NCBI GenBank assembly: GCA_905221605.1
Contig: CAJNDS010000449.1
Coordinates: 1 to 64,000, forward strand
Length of the DNA: 64,000 nucleotides
Direction: 5' to 3'
Origin: Symbiodinium natans
Taxonomy: Eukaryota; Sar; Dinophyceae; Suessiales; Symbiodiniaceae
A program made the translations under genes and the position numbers. Numbering within the stretch: the first letter of the stretch is position 1; each line of letters opens with the position of its first letter. This document shows, one piece after another, positions 61,601-64,000 of this stretch. The notes under the pieces were generated by a model that saw nothing but the letters and a program-made list of their open reading frames with translations, was not told the DNA's origin and searched no databases.

Positions 61601-63025
61601 CTAAACCCAGTAACCCTAAACCCTAAACCCTAAACCCAGTAACCCTAAACACTAAACACCAAACCTAAACCCTAAACCCTAAACCCTAAACCCTAAACCC
61701 TAAACCCTAAACCCTAAACCCTAAACCCTAAACCTAAACCCAAATAATCGCCTCTAGGTCGACGTGGTTGAAGCCCGTGAAAGACACGGCCACGAGCTTG
61801 CAGTTGGGATGCCTCTGGGAGTTAGGGTTTAGGGTTTAGGGTTTAGGGTTTTAAGTTTAGGGTTGAGGGTTTAGGGGTTAGGGGTTAGGGTTTAGGGTGA
61901 TAGGTTGGATTGCCTTTCAAGATTCGGAGTTCAGGGTGTAGGGGATTAGCATCTAAGACGAGATTGCATAGCTGAAGTCAATAGGGTTTTGTTTTAGGGC
62001 TTAGCATCGAAGGCGCGTTAGCAGCAATTACAGTAGGCTCTTATCACTCCTCAGCTCTATCAAGAACCTCTAAACCCTAAACCCTAAACCCTAAACCCTA
62101 TACCCTAAACCCTAAACCCTAAACCCTATTGGCAAGCCTGCTCAAGCTCCATACCCGGCCTTTCTTGGGTAAGCTTCGTAGGATTTCGGGCTTACCCTAA
62201 ACCCTGAACCCTGAACCCTATATAAACCCTAAACCCTAAACCCTAAACCCTAAACCCTATTGGCAAGCCTGCTCAAGCTCCATACCCGGCCTTTCTTGGG
62301 TAAGCTTCGTAGGATTTCGGGCTTACCCTAAACCCTGAACCCTAAACCCTAAACCCTAAACCCTGAACCCTGAACCCTATATAAACCCTAAACCCCAAAC
62401 CCCAAACCCTAAACCCTAAACCCTAAACCCTTAAACCTAAACCCTAAACCCTAAACCCTAAACCCTAAACCCTATTGGCAAGCCTGCTCAAGCTCCATAC
62501 CCGGCCTTTCTTGGGTAAGCTTCGTAGGATTTCGGGCTTACCCTAAACCCTGAACCCTAAACCCTAAACCCTAAACCCTGAACCCTGAACCCTATATAAA
62601 CCCTAAACTCTAAACCGACTTCGCGACCCAAGAGCAAGCTAGGAATAAAATGGTGCCCTTCTTCGTGTAAAGGGGCTTGCCTGGGTCCTAGCCTTAAACC
62701 CTAAACCCTAAACCCTCAACGGGCGTTTAGGCTTTGTTAGACATATGTTTTTGTTCCCGGGGGGGAGGGGGGGGGGGGGTATAACCTAAACCCAGGCCCC
62801 CCTTTCCCGAACCCTCTCAAATCTGGCTATGTTTCGGGTCGGGGGATGTTACATCATTGTAATCCTAAACCCTAAATCCTAAACCCTAAACCCTAAACCC
62901 GAAACCCGAAACCCTAAACCCTAAACCCTAAACCCCTTTCGGGAATGTTGGGGATTAGGGTCCAAACGGAAGCATGCCTCAGGCCCGCACTTGTCCAAAA
63001 CCGCCTCGGTAACAGGAGTGGTGAC
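46600..63025 (-). CDS. Split gene for a D-isomer-specific 2-hydroxyacid dehydrogenase (at least 14 micro-exons)
   Basis: Reading the minus strand from 63.0 to 46.6 kb, protein-like islands separated by telomere-repeat introns give successive blocks of one family in the correct order: N-terminal block (KLVAVSFTGFNHVDLE), ACKKRGISVVN, VPAYSTDSVAE, VVGVVGLGDIG (NAD-binding GxGxxG), EILGW, EKSDIVSLHVALN, GIIGRNLLERLRPE, AVLINVARGG (catalytic Arg), GLDVFATEP (catalytic Glu) and NVWAPHASG (catalytic His). The family oxidises or reduces 2-hydroxy/2-keto acids with NAD(P)H; the YSTDSVAE motif resembles glycerate dehydrogenase/hydroxypyruvate reductase, but the substrate cannot be fixed. Six junctions join in phase with GT-AG or GC-AG boundaries. 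The true N-terminus, the stretch between exons 5 and 6, and the end after the His motif are unresolved. No stops fall inside the assigned exons, so it is probably a living gene. Confidence 0.85.
46693..46905. mobile_element. MITE family GGGATGTT, copy 3 (213 bp)
   Basis: GGGATGTTCCCCCTTAT is answered by the inverted ATAAGAGGGGACATCCC. Lies in the last recognised dehydrogenase intron, close to the acceptor. Confidence 0.75.
46942..47060. mobile_element. Copy 2 of the 3,209-3,350 element family (inverted)
   Basis: Its reverse complement matches the inside and one end of the 3.2-kb copy (CCTTGGGTTAC, AGGGAGCCTTAGG-type segments). Confidence 0.65.
47860..47912 (-). CDS. 2-hydroxyacid dehydrogenase exon 13, catalytic Glu
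   Basis: Encodes LDVFATEPIPADDPILK after two completing bases (Gly). This is the family signature G-L-D-V-F-x-x-E-P-(L/I)-P-x-x-x-P-(L/I)-(L/W); its Glu is a conserved catalytic residue. Acceptor AAAGAG; likely GC donor (AAG then GCCTCC). Confidence 0.9.
47920..48730. other. About 800 bp without telomere repeat, no gene supported
   Basis: Lies in a dehydrogenase intron. The plus strand has an open frame (48,216-48,428, RRNTRMCEQVIPAACDVLRS) that looks somewhat protein-like but has no known motif. Confidence 0.35.
49351..49388 (-). CDS. 2-hydroxyacid dehydrogenase exon 12 (tentative)
   Basis: In the frame that would link exons 11 and 13, the island reads LAELLSQRRFRA, resembling the family's A-L-x-x-A-L-x-x-G-x-(I/L)-x-x-A. 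Possible acceptors are TTTGCAAAG and GCTGAG; the donor may be GC. Boundaries are uncertain and the assignment rests mostly on position. Confidence 0.45.
49408..49527. repeat. TTTAGGG array with CTTAGGG block
   Basis: About ten TTTAGGG then seven CTTAGGG units. Confidence 0.95.
50075..50150. repeat. CCCTAAA array
   Basis: About ten perfect units. Confidence 0.95.
50288..50432. repeat. TTTAGGG array
   Basis: About 20 units with one TCTAGGG. Confidence 0.95.
50485..50529 (-). CDS. 2-hydroxyacid dehydrogenase exon 11, catalytic Arg
   Basis: Encodes AVLINVARGGVCDQP, the signature (A/S)-x-(L/I)-(I/V)-N-x-(A/S)-R-G-G. The Arg is the conserved carboxylate-binding catalytic residue of the family. 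Acceptor ACGCAG; donor GTGCTT or a site very near it. Confidence 0.9.
51103..51144 (-). CDS. 2-hydroxyacid dehydrogenase exon 10 (42 nt)
   Basis: Encodes GIIGRNLLERLRPE, the family's T-R-x-(L/I)-I-x-x-x-x-L-x-x-(L/M)-K-P block. Acceptor CCAAGCAG, donor GTGGGC, phase 0 at the donor. The join to exon 11 is exactly in frame. Confidence 0.88.
51185..51730. other. Degenerate G-rich telomere-derived region
   Basis: Diverged TTTAGGG/TTTGGGG units and two G runs. No exon recognised. Confidence 0.5.
51742..51806. repeat. CCCTAAA array
   Basis: About nine units inside the intron between dehydrogenase exons 9 and 10. Confidence 0.95.
52949..53046. mobile_element. Short foldback element
   Basis: TTTCCCAAAATAGGGCA is inverted with few changes as TGCCCCTATTTTCGGAAA. 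Confidence 0.6.
53231..53283 (-). CDS. 2-hydroxyacid dehydrogenase exon 9
   Basis: Encodes ELFEKSDIVSLHVALNA plus two bases, matching the block L-L-x-x-S-D-(I/V)-V-S-L-H-x-P-L. Acceptor AGCCAG; the putative donor GTGTCA leaves the join to exon 10 one base short. Confidence 0.85.
53740..53782 (-). CDS. 2-hydroxyacid dehydrogenase exon 8
   Basis: Encodes SRRPKPAFDSLGKQ after one completing base. Acceptor TCAGAG, donor GTGCCC. The bases GTCCCG occur both at the preceding donor and at the start of this exon. Both joins keep frame and continue the family sequence after the G-x-x-R turn. Confidence 0.8.
53900..54029. mobile_element. MITE-like element, about 130 bp
   Basis: AAACAGGGAACCCCAA is exactly inverted as TTGGGGTTCCCTGTTT, with outer bases partly matching; AT-rich interior. 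Confidence 0.75.
54732..54792. mobile_element. MITE family GGGATGTT, copy 4 (61 bp)
   Basis: GGGATGTTCCCCCTTA and the inverted TAAGGGAACATCCC bound a minimal copy that retains AGCAGTCCTT inside. Confidence 0.75.
55063..55110 (-). CDS. 2-hydroxyacid dehydrogenase exon 7
   Basis: Encodes TAELFKAFGPSEILGW with one base before and two after. Strong acceptor CTTTTTGTTCAG, donor GTCCCG. Continues the Rossmann fold after GxGxxG (xLKAFGxxVxGxxR). Joins exon 8 exactly in phase (TG + G makes Trp). Confidence 0.85.
55970..56165 (-). CDS. Endonuclease/exonuclease/phosphatase-like fragment inside a dehydrogenase intron
   Basis: An open stretch containing SQGERLFANVFLNTLPQIS and DEPILVCMDANVP. The hydrophobic strand ending in M-D-A-N resembles the (G)D-x-N motif of the EEP/APE-type nuclease domain found in non-LTR retroelements. 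It lies in the intron between dehydrogenase exons 6 and 7 and does not fit that protein. Probably a fragment of a non-LTR retroelement, or an exon of an unrecognised nested gene. Confidence 0.4.
56353..56396 (-). CDS. 2-hydroxyacid dehydrogenase exon 6, NAD-binding motif
   Basis: Encodes VVGVVGLGDIGLRQ, the glycine-rich GxGxxG dinucleotide-binding loop. The acceptor is CTGCCAG; the donor is probably GC or TT after GGCAG and is not certain. Stops in the same frame just upstream fit an intron there. Confidence 0.85.
56632..56680. repeat. Dispersed repeat, copy 3 of 3
   Basis: Inverse of 5,410-5,476 (GCGAAAATAAGGGGACCC and flank); a second related copy lies near 45,130-45,175. Confidence 0.6.
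56693..56752. repeat. CCCTAAA array
   Basis: Eight perfect units. Confidence 0.95.
56860..57130. other. AT-rich element-like stretch, no gene seen
   Basis: Contains repeated CTATATAACCCC units (56,985-57,030) and inverted AAGGGAC/GTCCC fragments; probably a decayed foldback element. Confidence 0.45.
57522..57572. repeat. CCCTAAA array
   Basis: Seven units. Confidence 0.95.
57654..57759. repeat. CCCTAAA array with CCCTGAA pair
   Basis: About 15 units. Confidence 0.95.
57758..57880 (-). CDS. Coding-like island, unassigned
   Basis: The minus strand reads RLCACWAVLRDELNAWFARF and onward without stops, while the other frames are broken. It lies in the dehydrogenase intron region between exons 5 and 6 but matches no family block I know. 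It could be a lineage-specific insertion or an exon of another gene. Confidence 0.4.
58070..58122 (-). CDS. Coding-like island, unassigned
   Basis: The minus frame reads LLFDYDSLEAVQALRVDPKN between two repeat tracts: a G tract on the left and CCCTAAA on the right. No family recognised; it does not align to the dehydrogenase. Confidence 0.35.
58205..58290 (-). CDS. Coding-like island, unassigned
   Basis: The minus frame reads AAAIILGDLQERLLPTANFV, then LQVLIG. Aliphatic and protein-like, with no clear splice boundaries and no recognised family. Confidence 0.3.
58999..59094. mobile_element. MITE-like element around a TA microsatellite
   Basis: GAGGGAGCTAGGTAC is matched inversely by GTACCTAACTCCTTC; the centre is (TATA)n. 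Confidence 0.6.
59285..59333 (-). CDS. 2-hydroxyacid dehydrogenase exon 5
   Basis: Encodes VGLALAVYREIPASER, matching the helix that follows SVAE in the family (ALALxRxIPxADR). The acceptor is AGCAG before GTGGGC; the 3' end is approximate. The family's following block, usually containing a Trp and a short linker to the Rossmann motif, was not located between here and 56.4 kb. Confidence 0.65.
59861..59945. mobile_element. Short element with GGCTAGGA ends, copy 1
   Basis: GGCTAGGAATAAA and GGGTCCTAGCC bound 85 bp. A second shorter copy with the same ends lies at 62,636-62,693. Confidence 0.55.
60080..60340 (-). CDS. Two adjacent coding-like islands, unassigned
   Basis: Two minus frames are open in tandem. 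The upstream one (about 60,190-60,330) reads MKLIMSKWMIRNPAMASSGN and MVDLLKMLTDVLVPATP. The downstream one (about 60,080-60,185) reads TNLLMMNPLVYLEWMLTAAR. They fall between dehydrogenase exons 4 and 5 but do not match that family. The plus strand is also open here (VLAVSSLAAVSIHSKYTNGF), so the strand is not certain. Confidence 0.35.
60373..60594. repeat. 10-bp tandem repeat GGGGTTCTTA
   Basis: About 20 degenerate copies of (A/G/C)GGGGTTCTT; lies in the intron between dehydrogenase exons 4 and 5. Confidence 0.9.
60659..60693 (-). CDS. 2-hydroxyacid dehydrogenase exon 4
   Basis: Encodes VPAYSTDSVAE plus two bases, the family signature N-V-P-x-Y-x-T-x-S-V-A-E. Acceptor CCCCCAG, putative donor GTCTGC. 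With these boundaries the join to exon 5 is one base out of frame (see findings). Confidence 0.85.
61207..61239 (-). CDS. 2-hydroxyacid dehydrogenase exon 3 (33 nt)
   Basis: Eleven codons, ACKKRGISVVN, matching the family block A-x-x-R-G-I-x-V-x-N. Upstream is a good pyrimidine tract (TTTTTTCTTCCGGGCTTCAG). The donor is GC (AAT then GCGCGG). Phase 0 on both sides. Confidence 0.85.
61287..61528. repeat. Longest TTTAGGG array of the window
   Basis: About 33 units, nearly perfect, one shortened unit at the start and a CCG interruption near 61,505. Lies directly upstream (sense) of the exon 3 acceptor region. Confidence 0.95.
61558..61742. repeat. CCCTAAA array facing the previous one
   Basis: About 25 units including two CCCAGTAA interruptions. 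Together with 61,287-61,528 it makes a large inverted telomere-repeat pair within a single 512-bp intron. Confidence 0.95.
61752..61812 (-). CDS. 2-hydroxyacid dehydrogenase exon 2
   Basis: Encodes HPNCKLVAVSFTGFNHVDLE, matching the conserved L-K-(L/V)-(I/V)-A-x-x-x-x-G-x-(N/D)-x-(V/I)-D block of the family. Acceptor CCCAGAG; the donor is GC (GAG then GCGATT). Both neighbouring joins keep the frame. Flanked by CCCTAAA repeats on the left and TTTAGGG on the right in plus-strand view. Confidence 0.85.
62127..62545. repeat. Triplicated 70-bp unit inside CCCTAAA arrays
   Basis: TATTGGCAAGCCTGCTCAAG and the next 50 bp occur identically at 62,127, 62,258 and 62,473. Each ends with an internal inverted repeat (GGGTAAGC ... 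GCTTACCC). Confidence 0.95.
62636..62693. mobile_element. Short element with GCTAGGA ends, copy 2
   Basis: Related to 59,861-59,945 at both ends with a shorter interior. Confidence 0.5.
62991..63025 (-). CDS. 2-hydroxyacid dehydrogenase exon 1 of the recognised set
   Basis: Translates to VTTPVTEAVLD plus two bases. Acceptor TGCAG before GTCACC and donor GTGCGG. It joins the next exon in phase (AA + G makes Lys), giving the family's usual block before the KLVAV strand. Earlier N-terminal exons must exist but were not identified with confidence. Confidence 0.75.
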
Positions 63026-63499
63026 CTGCACATCAGGCTTGTTCGTTCTGCATTTCTGTCCCCTAAACCCTAAACCCTAAACCCCAAACCCCAAACCCTG
63101 CAAGCCTGCAGCTCCAAACTGTTGACTCTAAACCCTTAAGCCCAAACGGCCCTAAACCCTAAACTCCAAACCCTGGTATAGCTGGGAAGATAGTTTGGGG
63201 AGTTTTGAATTTCGTCCGAAGGTCGGTGCTATTCATGAACTCAGTCCTGAATGAACCCTAAACACCCAAACCCTAAACCCCAAACCCTAAACACCCTAAA
63301 CCCCTAACCGCAAAAGAAGCCTCTTTTTCGCACCCCGTGCTCTCGGCGCTCAGTTTCTGTGGAGCGGAGGTGCGCAGATCTACGTGGCTACATGGGGCTT
63401 ACCCTAAACCCTAAACCCTAAACCCCAAATATGATGGAGGATCCTCGCACGCAGCATATCGTACGCATCTCAAGATGCAGCTGTATGACTGTTCAAATT

Positions 63500-63612
63500 C
63501 ATGATCCACCCCTAAACCCCTAAACCCCTAAACCCCTAAACCCCTCAACCCTCAACCCTCAACCCTAAACCCCTAACCCCTAACCCCTAACCCCTAAAGC
63601 CTAAACCCCAAA
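63500..63612. repeat. CCCCTAAA / CCCTCAA array
   Basis: Octamer CCCCTAAA block, then CCCTCAA, then CCCCTAA variants. Confidence 0.9.
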
Positions 63613-63624
63613 CCCTAAACCCTA

Positions 63625-63722
63625 CCATTCATCGCGGCGTAGTGTGTGAGAAATTGGGCGGACTGCCGCTTCTTCTCGTGCTTCGCCCACTCAGCTGCTG
63701 TCCTTGGCAACTTGTTGGTTCA
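63625..63722 (-). CDS. Coding-like island upstream of the dehydrogenase
   Basis: The minus frame reads KLPRTAAEWAKHEKKRQSAQ and FLTHYAAMN. Strongly protein-like and charged. It could be a 5' exon of the dehydrogenase gene or the 3' end of a further upstream gene; the window ends too soon to tell. Confidence 0.5.
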
Positions 63723-63955
63723 GGGTTTATTGATTAGGGTTTATTGATTAGGGTTTAGGGTTTAGGGCTTAGGGTTTAGGGTTTATTGTTTAGGGTTTAG
63801 GGTTTAAGGTTTAGGGGTCAGGGTTAAGGGTTTAGGGTTAAGGCTCTACATGCTTCATTTGGAGGTTTAAGGGGTTTAGGGTTTAGGGTTTGGGGTTTGG
63901 GGTTTAGGGTTTAGGGTTTGGGGTTTGGGGTTTAGGGATTGGGGTTTTAGGGTCT
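63718..63955. repeat. Degenerate TTTAGGG array
   Basis: Mixed TTTAGGG, TTTGGGG and TTTATTGATTAGGG units. Confidence 0.9.
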
Positions 63956-64000
63956 AGGCGGGAAGCTACGCACGTCAACGTACATCTAGCCGTGTTTCAA

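Noticed and set aside
61287-61742. Head-to-head telomere arrays as a relic of chromosome end-to-end fusion
   Set aside because: The pair sits inside an intron between two in-phase exons, and smaller inverted pairs recur many times.
1-64000. CRISPR array, bacterial operons, Shine-Dalgarno sites, riboswitches
   Set aside because: Eukaryotic gene structure; repeats are tandem heptamers without regular unique spacers.
1-64000. Dinoflagellate spliced-leader gene or relic, tRNA, rRNA or snRNA genes
   Set aside because: I looked by eye for the conserved spliced-leader core ending TTTTGGCTCAAG and for cloverleaf patterns and saw none; a covariance search would be needed to exclude them.

Overview
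This window looks like nuclear DNA of a dinoflagellate (Symbiodiniaceae-like). Four things point there. There are very many short arrays of the Arabidopsis-type telomere heptamer TTTAGGG/CCCTAAA scattered through the whole 64 kb. Protein-like islands of about 30-130 nt, nearly all on the minus strand, lie between these arrays with GT or GC donors and AG acceptors. There are many small inverted-repeat (MITE-like) elements. There is also a Ty1/copia element whose Pol has the extra domains I recall from dinoflagellate copia proteins. The taxon is inferred; nothing here was searched against a database. Most long open frames outside the copia element are translated telomere repeats (reading like GFRVWGLGFRV or NPKPQTLNPKP) and are not genes.

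Layout. 1-9.1 kb: a mosaic of telomere-like arrays, foldback elements and microsatellites with only weak coding signal. About 9.1-46.0 kb: a minus-strand series of some 40 candidate small exons set in introns made largely of telomere-like repeats. A possible first exon, with an ATG in good context, sits at 45,822-45,956. I could not name the product, and it may be more than one gene. Inside one of these introns, 30,926-38,747 is a nearly intact sense-oriented copia retrotransposon with 112-bp LTRs differing at one base, a 5-bp target duplication (CCTAT), PBS, PPT, an extra 5' ORF, gag-protease, and integrase-RT-RNase H. About 46.6-63.0 kb: a second minus-strand split gene that I can identify. 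At least 14 tiny exons, in the right order, spell out a D-isomer-specific 2-hydroxyacid dehydrogenase (glycerate dehydrogenase / hydroxypyruvate reductase / phosphoglycerate dehydrogenase superfamily), including the NAD-binding GxGxxG motif and the Arg, Glu and His catalytic residues. 63.0-64.0 kb has one more coding-like island and more repeats.

The most interesting signal is the gene architecture. Micro-exons alternate with introns in which the sense strand tends to carry TTTAGGG arrays just after the donor and CCCTAAA arrays just before the acceptor. Many introns could therefore fold on themselves through complementary telomere-repeat arms, and the CTAAAC core of the repeat also resembles a branch-point sequence. 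The copia element is the second centre of interest. It has a methyltransferase-like domain between integrase and RT, a GGGTTTC heptamer at the gag-pol -1 frame change, and an upstream ORF whose start codon straddles the LTR/PBS junction.
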